From: an uncultured Rhodospirillaceae bacterium
Lineage (GTDB): Bacteria; Pseudomonadota; Alphaproteobacteria; CAAGCB01; CAG-977
DNA: 55,718 bases
NCBI GenBank assembly: GCA_900550445.1
Contig: URSF01000014.1
Location: 1-55,718, forward strand
Direction: 5' to 3'
Part shown: positions 31,917-40,652 of the stretch, in pieces
Layout of the letters: each line of letters begins with the position of its first letter
Numbering within the stretch: the stretch's first letter is position 1
Notes under the pieces: model-generated
What the model saw: the letters and a program-made list of their open reading frames with translations, nothing else
Told to the model about the DNA's origin: nothing
Databases searched by the model: none
Program-made: the position numbers and the translations under genes

Positions 31917-34745
31917 TTAATGGAAGTTCTTTAAAGCTTCGACGATTTTCGCCATTTTACTGCCGAAAGATCCTTTGACAAGGACAATATCGTTCGCCGC
32001 AATTTCAGAACAGATGACGCCCGCCAGTTCGTCGGAAACGGGTTTTTTAATGCCGCGCATCTGTTCGGGCAGAATATCGAACAAAGCGCCGCAGCCCGGT
32101 CCGACGGCATAAACGCGGTCAATTTTGTTCTCAATTAAATCGTCGGCCAGATTTTTATGAATATTTTCCGATTCCTCGCCCAATTCCAGCATGTCGCCGA
32201 TAACGGCAATCCGGCGGCCGTCGTTTGCGGGCGTCAGGCTGCCCAGAACGCGAATGGCTGCCTGCATGGATTCGGGGTTGGCGTTGTAAGCGTCGTCGAT
32301 TAGCGTGAATGTTCCTTGCGGACAGGCGATCTGAAAACGCAGGCCGCGGCCTTTCAGCGGCTGCAGCTGTCCCAGCGCCTGCAATGCGCCGGCCATGTCA
32401 ACGTTTAATGCTTTTAGAATTCCGATCACGCCCAGGCTGTTTTGAATCTGATGGCGTCCGGGCAGGCGGAGCGTGTAAGTGTATGTCTGTTCTCCGGTTT
32501 TTACGGTGACTTCGGATCCTTCCGTCGTCTGCGAAACGTTCAGCAGGGAAATATCGTCGCCGGCCGTCGCGCCGAAAGAGCGGATATCGGTCAATCCGTT
32601 TTTCTGCGCTTCTTTCTTCAGCAGGGAAAACTGGCTGTCATCGGCATTTAAAAAGACTGTGCCGTCTTTTGGCATTCCCGTGAAAATTTCCGCTTTGGCG
32701 CGCGCGGTGTCTTCCAGCGTTTTGAAAAATTCCCGGTGAGCCGAGCCGATCATCGTGATAACGGCAATGTCCGGCTGTGCCAGGCGGGTCAGTTCCGCTA
32801 TTTCGCCGGTATGGCTCATACCCATTTCAATGACGGCAAAATCGGCGTCGGCCGGCAGACGCGCCAATGTCAGCGGCATACCGATGTTGTTGTTCAGATT
32901 GCCGATCGTCGTATGGGTTTTTCCTACGGCGCCTAAAGCGGTTTTCAGCATTTCTTTCGTGCTGGTTTTTCCGGAACTGCCCGTAACGCCGACGATTTTG
33001 GCTTTGCCGCGCCGGCGAGCATGAAGAGCCATTGATTCCAGCGCTTTTAGAACGTCGTCGACGACAATCGCCCGTTCGGGGGCGACGTCCGCGGGAATAT
33101 AGGAAACTAAAACGCCGGCGGCGCCCTTTTCAATCGCTGCGGAGGCATAGTCGTGACCGTCTGTTTTTTCGCCTTTGACCGCAACGAACAAATCGCCTTT
33201 TTTCAAAGTGCGCGTATCAATGGAAATGCCGAAAACGTCAAAATCCTCCGTCAGTCTGCCGTTCGCGGCTTTTGCAATTTCCGTCGCCGTCCATAAAGGA
33301 GCGTCCGCTTCGTCAATGGCTTTGCGGGCTTCTTCGCGGTCGTCAAAGGGGTGCATGACGCCTTTGATCAGCTGGCCGGTTTCATGGCCTTTGCCGGCAA
33401 TGACCAGAATGTCGCCTTCTTCCAATCCGGCAACGGCCGTTCTGATCGCCAAAGCGCGGCTGCCGATATCAATTCCTTTGGGGCAGGCGGGCAAAATGGC
33501 GGAACGGATTAAAACGGGATCTTCGCTGCGGGGGTTGTCGTCGGTAACGTAAACAACGTCTGCCAGTTCATTGCAGACCGCCCCCATTTGCGGGCGTTTG
33601 CCCGGATCGCGGTCGCCGCCGCAACCGAAAATGACATGCAGGCGTTTTTCCGTATGCGGGCGCAGAGCCTTTAATACGGTTTCCAAAGCGTCCGGCGTAT
33701 GAGCGTAATCAACATAAACCGACGCGCCGTTTCTGCGTTCGCCGATAAATTCCAGGCGGCCGGGTGCGCCTTTTAATTCCGCCAAAGCGGCGGCGGCCTG
33801 TTCGGCGTCTTCGCCCGATGCGATCGCCAGCCCCAAAGCGCACAAGGCGTTCATTGCCTGGAACGTTCCGGCCAAAGGCAGGCGGACGGTTTGTTCACGT
33901 CCTTCGATTTCCAGCCGCAGCATCTGGCCGTTGGTATCCATTTGGCTTTCTTTTAATTTCAACACGGCGGCGTTTTTGCCGTAATCAATAATTTTCAGAC
34001 CCTTTGAACGGCAGTAATCCGCGATTTGTTCATATTCGGGAATATCGGCGTTCAGAACCGCGGTCCGTGAAGACAGCGGCCGATCAAACAGTTTCAGTTT
34101 GGCGTTCAGGTAATTTTCCATCGTGCCGTGATAATCCAGATGATCGCGCGTAATATTGGTAAACGCCGCCGCCGTCAGGGATATGCCGTCAATACGGTGT
34201 TGTTCCAGACCGTGAGAAGACGCTTCGATCGCCGTATGCTGATATCCTTGTTTTGCCAGATCTTGCAGTTCTTTGTGCAAAGTGACGGAATCGGGCGTCG
34301 TCAGAGAACCGTAAGCGGTAAAGTCGTTTGTCACGACGCCCAGAGTTCCGATACAGGCGGCTTTTTTGCCCAGAAACTCCCAGATCTGGCGGGTAAAATT
34401 CGCCGTTGACGTTTTGCCGTTCGTTCCCGTGACGGCAACGACCGTATCCGGTTGAGGCGCATAAAAAACGGCGGCCATTTTCGCCAGCGTCAGGCGGACG
34501 TCATCGGCGAAAATACCGATCATCGGCAGATCCGGAACGAAGGCCGTTTTCGGAAAGACGGCGGCAACGGCCCCTTTTTCATAAGCGTCCTGTAAAAAAT
34601 CCGTTCCGTTCGTTTTGGAACCGGGCAGGGCGGCAAACAAAAACCCTTTTTCTACTTTTCTGGAATCGGACGTAATACCGGTTATTTCAACGTCTCCGGC
34701 AACCGCGGGAAAACCGCAGGCTGCTAAAATCTGATCTAAAAACAT
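31917..34745 (-). CDS. murE-murF: Fused MurE-MurF ligase
   Basis: A single 942-residue frame joining two Mur ligases. Residues 1 to about 475 are UDP-MurNAc-tripeptide synthetase: P-loop TGTNGKTST at 106-114, and TDDNPRSEDP at 401-410, whose DNPR motif marks meso-diaminopimelate addition. Residues about 485-942 are MurF, D-Ala-D-Ala adding: P-loop TGSSGKTST at 588-596, IGNLNNNIGMPLTLARL, IDDAYNANPESM. The two steps are consecutive if the MurE product is passed on. The fusion replaces the usual adjacent murE and murF genes; the frame is continuous and both halves keep their active motifs. Confidence 0.95.
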   Translation of the reverse strand: MFLDQILAACGFPAVAGDVEITGITSDSRKVEKGFLFAALPGSKTNGTDFLQDAYEKGAVAAVFPKTAFVPDLPMIGIFADDVRLTLAKMAAVFYAPQPDTVVAVTGTNGKTSTANFTRQIWEFLGKKAACIGTLGVVTNDFTAYGSLTTPDSVTLHKELQDLAKQGYQHTAIEASSHGLEQHRIDGISLTAAAFTNITRDHLDYHGTMENYLNAKLKLFDRPLSSRTAVLNADIPEYEQIADYCRSKGLKIIDYGKNAAVLKLKESQMDTNGQMLRLEIEGREQTVRLPLAGTFQAMNALCALGLAIASGEDAEQAAAALAELKGAPGRLEFIGERRNGASVYVDYAHTPDALETVLKALRPHTEKRLHVIFGCGGDRDPGKRPQMGAVCNELADVVYVTDDNPRSEDPVLIRSAILPACPKGIDIGSRALAIRTAVAGLEEGDILVIAGKGHETGQLIKGVMHPFDDREEARKAIDEADAPLWTATEIAKAANGRLTEDFDVFGISIDTRTLKKGDLFVAVKGEKTDGHDYASAAIEKGAAGVLVSYIPADVAPERAIVVDDVLKALESMALHARRRGKAKIVGVTGSSGKTSTKEMLKTALGAVGKTHTTIGNLNNNIGMPLTLARLPADADFAVIEMGMSHTGEIAELTRLAQPDIAVITMIGSAHREFFKTLEDTARAKAEIFTGMPKDGTVFLNADDSQFSLLKKEAQKNGLTDIRSFGATAGDDISLLNVSQTTEGSEVTVKTGEQTYTYTLRLPGRHQIQNSLGVIGILKALNVDMAGALQALGQLQPLKGRGLRFQIACPQGTFTLIDDAYNANPESMQAAIRVLGSLTPANDGRRIAVIGDMLELGEESENIHKNLADDLIENKIDRVYAVGPGCGALFDILPEQMRGIKKPVSDELAGVICSEIAANDIVLVKGSFGSKMAKIVEALKNFH

Positions 34746-34760
34746 AGGATTAATTCTCCC

Positions 34761-36497
34761 TTAACGCGCGTTCAAAGCTGCTTTTACATACGGAGCGATC
34801 TGTTTGGATTCATAAGGCCTGGGGGTAATTCCCAGCTGAGGGGCAACAGTCGCTATAATCTTTTCCGCCGTCGGAACGACGTTCCAGGCCGCGGTGTTTA
34901 AATTATACGTTTCTTTGATCCCTTTGGGCGCGTCCAGCATGACCATTAAAACGTACTGCGGGTTGTCCATGGGAAAAGCGGAAATAAACGATGTGCGCAA
35001 TGTGTTTTCGGCATATTTGCCGTTGACAAGTTTTTGCGCGGAACCGGTTTTACCGCCGACTTCATAGCCGGGAACGTTGGCTTTACGTCCTGATCCTTCC
35101 GTTACAACCAGACGCATAATACCGCGCATTATGTCAGATGTCTTCTTAGAAATGATTCTTTTTCCGATTATTTCGTCGCCGGGGCGTTTTGATATCAAAG
35201 ACGGCGTATTATAAATTCCGCCGTTGACCAAAGCCGCCGTCGCCGCGGCGATATGAACCGGAGTCAGGGCGACGCCGTAGCCGTATCCGGCCGTCGCCGT
35301 GTTGACTTCGCGCCATTTGGCCGGCAAAAGAGGACGGCCTTTTTCGGGCAGTTCTATATCGGCCGTTTCAAAAAAACCGAAGCGGCGGAAAAATTCCTGC
35401 TGCTTGTCCGAACCGACGGCCAAAGCAATTTTGGCCGATCCGATATTCGACGAATGAATTAAAATTTCGGGAATTGTCACAACACGGCGCAGTTTGGGAA
35501 CGTCGTTGATTGTGTAATTTGCCAGAACAACCGGGTGTGAAGCGTCGATTTTATCGTCGACCGTAATCTTTTTCGTTTCCAAACCGATGGCCGTGTTGAA
35601 CAGTTTCATGATAGAGCCGACTTCGTAAACGCCCAGAGAAACCGTATTGAACAGATTTTTTTTCCGGCTGTTTTTCAAATTGTTCGGGTCGTAATCGGGC
35701 AGAGAAACCATTGAAACGATTTCGCCGGTTTTAGCGTTCATCAAAACGGCTGCGGCGCCTTCGGCCTGATACGTTTCGATGCTTTGCATTAAAACGGAAC
35801 GCACGGAATCCTGAACGCCGACGTCCAGCGACAAACGGACGGTTTCTTTTTTGCCGGACAGTTTTTCGTTAAAGGTTTTTTCTATGCCGGCAATTCCTTT
35901 ATTGTCGATATCGGTCGTGCCGATAATATGCGATACCAGCGGTCCCTGCGGATAAACGCGCGTTTCCGTCATCTGGAAATTCAGCTGCGGAAACCCCAGG
36001 CGGTTGACGTCGTATTGTTCTTTCGGGGTCAGGTTGCGTTTAATGTAAACGAAATTCTTTTTGCTTTTCAGTTTTTTTAATAAGGGCTTGTATTCCAGAT
36101 CCGGCAGGGTCTGCACCAGCGCCGCGGCGATCGTTTCGGGGTTTTTGATTTTTTCCGAATCGACGTACAGATCGGCCGAAGGCAAGCTGGTCGCCAGCAG
36201 AACGCCGTTGCGGTCGACGATGTCGGCGCGGTTCATTTTGATTTCCAACGCGTAAGTTTTCGAATCGCCGGTTTTCAGGTGTTCTTCCGCCGGCGTGTTC
36301 ATCAGCGTAACGCCGATCAGACGCACGGCAATGACGCTGAACGCGCCGAAAAACAAAAACATGGTGCATAACAGTCTGTTTTTGCCGCTTTCCAAACTGT
36401 CGGAGCTTTTTTTGTCGGCCAGACTGATCCGGTCGGGCAGGGGAATTTCCAGTCCGGGTTTATAAAATATTCCGCTTTTTTTGAAAAGACGGAACAT
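34761..36497 (-). CDS. ftsI: Septal peptidoglycan transpeptidase FtsI (PBP3)
   Basis: A 578-residue class B penicillin-binding protein. One transmembrane helix (about 45-67), a pedestal domain with RNGVLLATSLPSADLYVD, then the transpeptidase domain: SxxK in VGSIMKLF, SxN in HSSNIGSAK, and KTG in GGKTGSAQ. It cross-links septal peptidoglycan with FtsW. It lies 5 bp after ftsL. Confidence 0.95.
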   Translation of the reverse strand: MFRLFKKSGIFYKPGLEIPLPDRISLADKKSSDSLESGKNRLLCTMFLFFGAFSVIAVRLIGVTLMNTPAEEHLKTGDSKTYALEIKMNRADIVDRNGVLLATSLPSADLYVDSEKIKNPETIAAALVQTLPDLEYKPLLKKLKSKKNFVYIKRNLTPKEQYDVNRLGFPQLNFQMTETRVYPQGPLVSHIIGTTDIDNKGIAGIEKTFNEKLSGKKETVRLSLDVGVQDSVRSVLMQSIETYQAEGAAAVLMNAKTGEIVSMVSLPDYDPNNLKNSRKKNLFNTVSLGVYEVGSIMKLFNTAIGLETKKITVDDKIDASHPVVLANYTINDVPKLRRVVTIPEILIHSSNIGSAKIALAVGSDKQQEFFRRFGFFETADIELPEKGRPLLPAKWREVNTATAGYGYGVALTPVHIAAATAALVNGGIYNTPSLISKRPGDEIIGKRIISKKTSDIMRGIMRLVVTEGSGRKANVPGYEVGGKTGSAQKLVNGKYAENTLRTSFISAFPMDNPQYVLMVMLDAPKGIKETYNLNTAAWNVVPTAEKIIATVAPQLGITPRPYESKQIAPYVKAALNAR

Positions 36498-36502
36498 GAG
36501 CG

Positions 36503-36829
36503 TTACTCCCGCGCCGCGGCGGCAAAGGAAACGCGGATCACTTTTTCGTTTTTGCCGGGGGCGGTTTTAAACGGAATGGCGGAAAAAGAAATAATCTGTT
36601 CCCCGCGCAGCGGTTTCATATGAGCGTGACGCGAAGACAAAGAACGAATCCGTGCCGGGTCGTTTAAATAAGTCCATTCGGCCTTTAAAACATGCAGAGC
36701 TTTCTGGTCTTCTTTGATTCGCGTATTGATTTGTTCCAGATGATTTTCCAGCGCGATGACTTTGTTTTTAATGACGAACATGCCCGTTGCCATTGCGGCA
36801 AAAATAACAATCAATGCTAAACGTGCCAT
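36503..36829 (-). CDS. ftsL: Cell division protein FtsL
   Basis: A 108-residue bitopic protein: transmembrane helix at about 4-22, then a coiled coil (ALENHLEQINTRIKEDQKALHVLKAEW) and the LNDPARIRSLSSRH motif typical of FtsL. It joins FtsB and FtsQ at the septum. Sequence alone is weak in this family; the position between rsmH and ftsI makes the call firm. Confidence 0.88.
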   Translation of the reverse strand: MARLALIVIFAAMATGMFVIKNKVIALENHLEQINTRIKEDQKALHVLKAEWTYLNDPARIRSLSSRHAHMKPLRGEQIISFSAIPFKTAPGKNEKVIRVSFAAAARE

Positions 36830-36838
36830 GTGAAACTC

Positions 36839-37762
36839 CTATAAGCGTTCTGCCGATCTGAGACGGGCGGAACGGGCTCTGGGATTTCTTTGGCATTCTT
36901 CTGCAGAAGGAAAAATCGGTTTTTTTGTTAAGGGAATCAGGGTGGCCGGCCTGTCCTGCCGTTCAGGCAGATAACGGGACGGGTTGGCGGTCTTGCCGCT
37001 TTTTTCCTGAATAAAGTTTTTGACGATTCTGTCTTCTAAAGAATGGAAAGAAACAACAGCCATTCTTCCGCCTTTTTTAAGGAGCGCTTCGGCTCCCGAC
37101 AAACCGGAGCGAAGCTGTTCCAGTTCGTCGTTGACGTAAATGCGCAAAGCCTGAAATGTCCGTGTCGCCGGATCAATATCGTCCTTTTTGCGGGCGATGA
37201 CCGACCGGATAACCTCAGCCAAGTCAAGCGTTGTTGTAAACGGACGTTCCCTGCGCCGGGCAACGACCGCCGCGGCAATGCGCCGCGAAAAGCGTTCTTC
37301 GCCGTATTGGTAAATGATGTCGGCGATTTCTTTTTCACCGTATTTGTTGACAACGTCGGCCGCGGATAAGCCGTTTTGGCTCATACGCATATCCAAAGCG
37401 CCGTCTTTTTGAAACGAAAAACCCCGTTCGGCGCGGTCGATCTGCATCGAAGACACGCCGATATCCATCATAACGCCGGTGACGGATTCAATTCCTTCGG
37501 CGTTTAAAAGTTCCCGGATATGGCCGAACGTGCCGTGCAGCAGTTTTAGACGGCCGCCGTATTGTTCCGCCAAAGCCTGTCCTTCGGCGATCGCGTCGGG
37601 GTCGCGGTCAATTCCGTATACCGTGCAGTCGGCCGCGTCCAAAACGGCGCGCGAATATCCGCCGGCGCCGAACGTGGCGTCAACGTAAACGCCGCCGTCT
37701 TCGGGATTGATCTGCGTGACGACTTCTGAAAGCAAAACAGGAATATGGGGCTGTTTCGTCAT
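36839..37762 (-). CDS. rsmH: 16S rRNA (cytosine1402-N4)-methyltransferase
   Basis: A 307-residue SAM-dependent enzyme methylating C1402 of 16S rRNA. DATFGAGGYSRAVL is the SAM-binding motif; MMDIGVSSMQID, TRTFQALRIYVN and VVSFHSLEDRIVKNF are RsmH signatures. Start overlaps the mraZ stop by 4 bp. Confidence 0.96.
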   Translation of the reverse strand: MTKQPHIPVLLSEVVTQINPEDGGVYVDATFGAGGYSRAVLDAADCTVYGIDRDPDAIAEGQALAEQYGGRLKLLHGTFGHIRELLNAEGIESVTGVMMDIGVSSMQIDRAERGFSFQKDGALDMRMSQNGLSAADVVNKYGEKEIADIIYQYGEERFSRRIAAAVVARRRERPFTTTLDLAEVIRSVIARKKDDIDPATRTFQALRIYVNDELEQLRSGLSGAEALLKKGGRMAVVSFHSLEDRIVKNFIQEKSGKTANPSRYLPERQDRPATLIPLTKKPIFPSAEECQRNPRARSARLRSAERL

Positions 37763-38235
37763 GAATCCCCCCTGTTTTTAATGCTGAAATGTTTTTCAAG
37801 GGCGTTTTTGCGCATGTCATTTTCTTTGGCCCGGTACGTTTCCGGATTCCATATCTGAAACGTGCGGCCTTTGCCGACGAACAGCGCTTTGTCCGTAATA
37901 CCGGCGTGTTTCAACAGTTTTTCGGTTAAAACGATCCGGCCGGTCGAATCAAAAGGAAATTCTTTGGCGTCGGAAAAAATCAATCCGGTCAGGTCGTCTT
38001 GTTCGTTTGAAAAAGCGTCAAACGAATGATCAATGTCGTCAGCCATTTTTTCCATCATTTCCGACGTGCGGCATTCAATGCAGGGCATCGTAAACGATCT
38101 GAAAGCAACCAGTTCCGTTTCCTGCTGTTCCAGCAAAGCGCGGTAATCCGCGGGGATCGATACGCGTCCTTTGGCGTCCACCTTGTTGACGGTGGCGTCC
38201 AGAAAAAGAGTATACTTTCTCTGAAACTTGCCCAT
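37759..38235 (-). CDS. mraZ: Transcriptional regulator MraZ
   Basis: A 158-residue protein with two AbrB-like half-domains (NKVDAKGRVSIPADYRALL, and DSTGRIVLTEKLLKHAG with VGKGRTFQIWNPE), a DNA-binding ring oligomer that represses the dcw operon. First gene of the cluster; AAGGA lies 9 nt before the ATG. Its own operator, five TGG-starting 10-bp repeats, is upstream at 38301-38345. Confidence 0.95.
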   Translation of the reverse strand: MGKFQRKYTLFLDATVNKVDAKGRVSIPADYRALLEQQETELVAFRSFTMPCIECRTSEMMEKMADDIDHSFDAFSNEQDDLTGLIFSDAKEFPFDSTGRIVLTEKLLKHAGITDKALFVGKGRTFQIWNPETYRAKENDMRKNALEKHFSIKNRGDS

Positions 38236-38300
38236 GCGTGTCGTTCCTTTCGTTTGCGTTGTTCATGCGCGTTCTGCGCACCAGGCAAATTTTGCCTATT

Positions 38301-38345
38301 TGGATTCTTATGGGATAGCATGGGATTTTATGGTAGTCAATGGGA
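38301..38345. promoter_or_regulatory. MraZ operator: five 10-bp repeats over the dcw promoter
   Basis: TGG begins exactly every 10 bp at 38301, 38311, 38321, 38331 and 38341; three units read TGGGA and two are TGGAT and TGGTA. MraZ is known to bind TGGGN repeats at 10-bp spacing. A further pair of TGGGA lies 10 bp apart at 38363 and 38373. A candidate minus-strand promoter, TTGACT (38335-38340) and TATCCC (38312-38317), spacing 17, is inside the repeats, so binding would block it. Confidence 0.82.
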
Positions 38346-38377
38346 ACAAAGGGGGTATTTTGTGGGAATATTTGGGA

Positions 38378-38636
38378 AGAGTTGTCTTTATTTATCAATA
38401 TATTGTGTTTATGGGGAAGGCGAGAGCGTATATTTGGGAATTTTGCCGGGCATAAAAAAAAGCCGTTTCGGGACGATGAAAGATCGCCGAATTGAAACGA
38501 CTCTGAAAAGTACCGGATTTGTTCTTGGGTTAAAAAAGGAAGGTGAGAATCTCGCCAAGAGGACGTTTTTTTATAATGCCTTGATTTTCAACGGATTGAA
38601 CGGCGAATCGATTCGCATGAAAAATGATTTTTTAAA
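38378..38636. other. Intergenic region between the MraZ operator and rnpB
   Basis: No gene seen; the plus-strand open frame lacks support. It has the rnpB-side terminator (38454-38501) and a 14-bp palindrome GCGAATCGATTCGC (38603-38616) that carries two GANTC sites. Confidence 0.6.
38454..38501 (-). terminator. Intrinsic terminator downstream of rnpB
   Basis: On the minus strand GTCGTTTC (38501-38494) pairs with GAAACGGC (38469-38462), with inner pairing, followed by T8 (38461-38454). It lies about 135 nt past the predicted rnpB 3' end and insulates the dcw promoter. Confidence 0.7.
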
Positions 38637-39003
38637 GTGCCGGACGATCTGTAAGCCGGGTTCTGTAATCGGCGATCATTCATCTGCGGCGTTTGTTGCC
38701 AAACGTCTGTAGCGACCTACCTCTGGCGGGGGCGGAAACACCCCGCGATACGAAACTCGTATACCTCACTTGGTCTTGCTTCCGATAGGGCTTGCCGTGC
38801 CTTTTCCGTCGCCGGAAAAGCGGTGCGCTCTTACCGCACCATTTCAACCTTGCCTGTCCGAAGACATCGGCGGAATTTTTTCTGCTGCGCTTTCCCTTGG
38901 GTCTCCCCAGCCGGACGTTATCCGGTATCGTGTTTCCGTGAAGCCCGGACTTTCCTCAATACGCATTTTTCAGCGCACCGCGACCGCCCGATCTTCCGGC
39001 ACC
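38637..39003 (-). ncRNA. rnpB: RNase P RNA
   Basis: Catalytic RNA that trims the 5' leader of tRNA precursors. Read on the minus strand it has the universal GAGGAAAGTCCGGGC region, GCAAGCCC-like and ACAGAACCCGGCTTA near the 3' end. The terminal helix closes with TGCCGGA near 38995-39001 and TCCGGCA at 38638-38644. The ends are estimated from this pairing. A promoter TTGACA (39033-39038) / TACCGT (39010-39015), spacing 17, lies immediately upstream and overlaps the stop codon of the HAD gene. Confidence 0.93.
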
Positions 39004-39009
39004 GCTGGG

Positions 39010-39038
39010 ACGGTACGGGGAAATGCAGCCGATGTCAA
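39010..39038 (-). promoter_or_regulatory. rnpB promoter
   Basis: Minus-strand TTGACA (39038-39033) and TACCGT (39015-39010) with 17-bp spacing put the start of transcription near 39003, the predicted 5' end of RNase P RNA. The -35 box overlaps the stop codon of the upstream HAD gene. Confidence 0.7.
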
Positions 39039-39835
39039 TAAAAGATTTCTTTTAACGCGACCGCTATGCCGTTGTCGTCATTTGACCGTGTGATTTTGTC
39101 GGCGTGTCTTTTTACATCGTCGGGCGCGTTGGCCATGGCAATGCCGATTCCCGCGCATTCCAGCATGTCAATATCATTATATCCGTCGCCGAAAGCAATC
39201 GTCTGCGCCGTATCGATGCCGCAGCGTTGACATAAAAAGTCCAGTCCGGCGGCTTTGTTGACGCCTTTGGCAACGATTTCCAGAATATAGTTTTGAGATT
39301 TGTATAAATCGTATTGCGGCAAAACCGGCGTCAGGCGTTCCGCCAGTTCGGCCGTGTTCTCCGGCGTGCCGACGCAAATAACCTTTAAAACCGGAGCGGC
39401 GGGGCTGACAACGGTTTCAAATGAACCGATTACCGGTTTTGTCGGCATGACGTAACATTCTCCCCGCACAATATCCGTAAATTCGTCGGCAATCCAGTCC
39501 TGTCCGGCGTAAACGATTGTTTCAATCTGCGGATTTATTTTTTTGACGGTTTTCTTTATGGCGGGGACGTCTTGAAACAAAAGGGTTTTTTGGCAGATCA
39601 AACGGCCGGTTTCGTCGTATATTTCCGCTCCGTTGCAAGGCAGAATGAAAACGGGCAGTCCGAAAGCGGCGGCAACGGGGCGTATACCCGCCATGCCGCG
39701 TCCGGAAGCCAGAGCGAAACGATTTTTCTTTTCCTGATAAAGGCGGCGGCAGATCTCGATTGTTTCAGAAGGGACCTGTTTTTGAGAATTTAAAAAAGTG
39801 CCGTCAATATCGGACATAATCAGCCGGCGGGGCAT
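39035..39835 (-). CDS. Cof-type HAD-family phosphatase (distal)
   Basis: A 266-residue haloacid dehalogenase of the Cof/class IIB type, likely a sugar-phosphate or nucleotide phosphatase of the cytoplasm. Nucleophile motif MSDIDGTFLNS, motif II in LASGRGMAG, motif III Lys in the GVNKAAGLDFL region and motif IV FGDGYNDIDMLECAG with GIAMANAPDDVKRHAD. I start at ATG 39835; upstream codons in the frame overlap the previous gene. Four bp after the next HAD gene, so one operon. The substrate cannot be named. Confidence 0.88.
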   Translation of the reverse strand: MPRRLIMSDIDGTFLNSQKQVPSETIEICRRLYQEKKNRFALASGRGMAGIRPVAAAFGLPVFILPCNGAEIYDETGRLICQKTLLFQDVPAIKKTVKKINPQIETIVYAGQDWIADEFTDIVRGECYVMPTKPVIGSFETVVSPAAPVLKVICVGTPENTAELAERLTPVLPQYDLYKSQNYILEIVAKGVNKAAGLDFLCQRCGIDTAQTIAFGDGYNDIDMLECAGIGIAMANAPDDVKRHADKITRSNDDNGIAVALKEIFY

Positions 39836-39839
39836 TTGC

Positions 39840-40652
39840 TTATCCTTTGATCGAGAGTTTTTCCAGTACAAAGCGCAGACCTTCTTCGTCATTTGTCGGC
39901 GCGACAAGGTCCGCCGCCCGTTTTACGGGATCGGGGGCGTTTCCCATGGCGACCCCCAATCCGGCATATTCCAAAAGATCGGTATCGTTAAAATTATCGC
40001 CGAAAGCGATAACGTTTTTCGCGTCGATGTTCAATCGTCTGCATAGAAAAGCGGCGGCGGCGGATTTTGAAGCTTCGGCCGACATGATTTCCAGATATCT
40101 GGACATGGATTTAAAAATCGTGCAGGACGGAAATTCCCGGTGCAGGCGGTCTTGCAATTCGTCCATCAGCCGTTCGTCGCCGGTGCACAAAACTTTGTGC
40201 ACGGGGGCGTTTTCGTTCAGCACGTCCTGCGGCCGGCCGACCAAAGGACGCATGTCGGTTGTTTCTTTTTCCAGATAAAGAGCCGCCGTGCCGTCGTCTT
40301 TGTCGGTAATCCACGAATCCGCGCTGAAAGTATAGCTGACGACGTTCGAGGAAAAAGCGGCGATTCTTTCTCTGATCAAAACGGCGGTTTTCAAATTCAT
40401 CGGTTTATCCCAGATCGTCCGGCCGTTTTCATCATGCATCAGCGCGCCGCTGTAAGAAATAAACGGAGCGGACAGGCCGATCTTTCTTTGTATGTTGGCC
40501 ACCGAAGGCGGCATACGGCCGGAAACCAGGATAAACGGAATCCCGGCGGCTGACAGTTTTAAAATATATTCTTTTGTTTTCGGACGGATATGCTGTTTTG
40601 AATCCAGCAAAGTACCGTCAATGTCGCTGAAAATCAGTTGATAGCGGTTCAT
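39840..40652 (-). CDS. Cof-type HAD-family phosphatase (proximal)
   Basis: A 270-residue paralogue of the following HAD gene: FSDIDGTLLDSKQH (motif I), LVSGRMPP (II), SKSAAAAFLCRRL (III Lys region) and FGDNFNDTDLLEYAGLGVAMGNAPDPVKRAAD (IV; shown in part as the family's most conserved stretch). Start overlaps the stop of the amidase gene by 4 bp. The pair with an AmpD-like amidase hints at cell-wall sugar or muropeptide recycling, but that is inference. Confidence 0.88.
   Translation of the reverse strand: MNRYQLIFSDIDGTLLDSKQHIRPKTKEYILKLSAAGIPFILVSGRMPPSVANIQRKIGLSAPFISYSGALMHDENGRTIWDKPMNLKTAVLIRERIAAFSSNVVSYTFSADSWITDKDDGTAALYLEKETTDMRPLVGRPQDVLNENAPVHKVLCTGDERLMDELQDRLHREFPSCTIFKSMSRYLEIMSAEASKSAAAAFLCRRLNIDAKNVIAFGDNFNDTDLLEYAGLGVAMGNAPDPVKRAADLVAPTNDEEGLRFVLEKLSIKG

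Noticed and set aside
38301..38377. Regular repeats resembling a small CRISPR or minisatellite
   Set aside because: The period is 10 bp with no spacers; position before mraZ fits MraZ boxes.
38026..38712. 228-residue plus-strand open frame across the mraZ promoter and rnpB end
   Set aside because: It crosses the MraZ operator, a terminator and RNase P RNA; no ribosome site and low-complexity translation.
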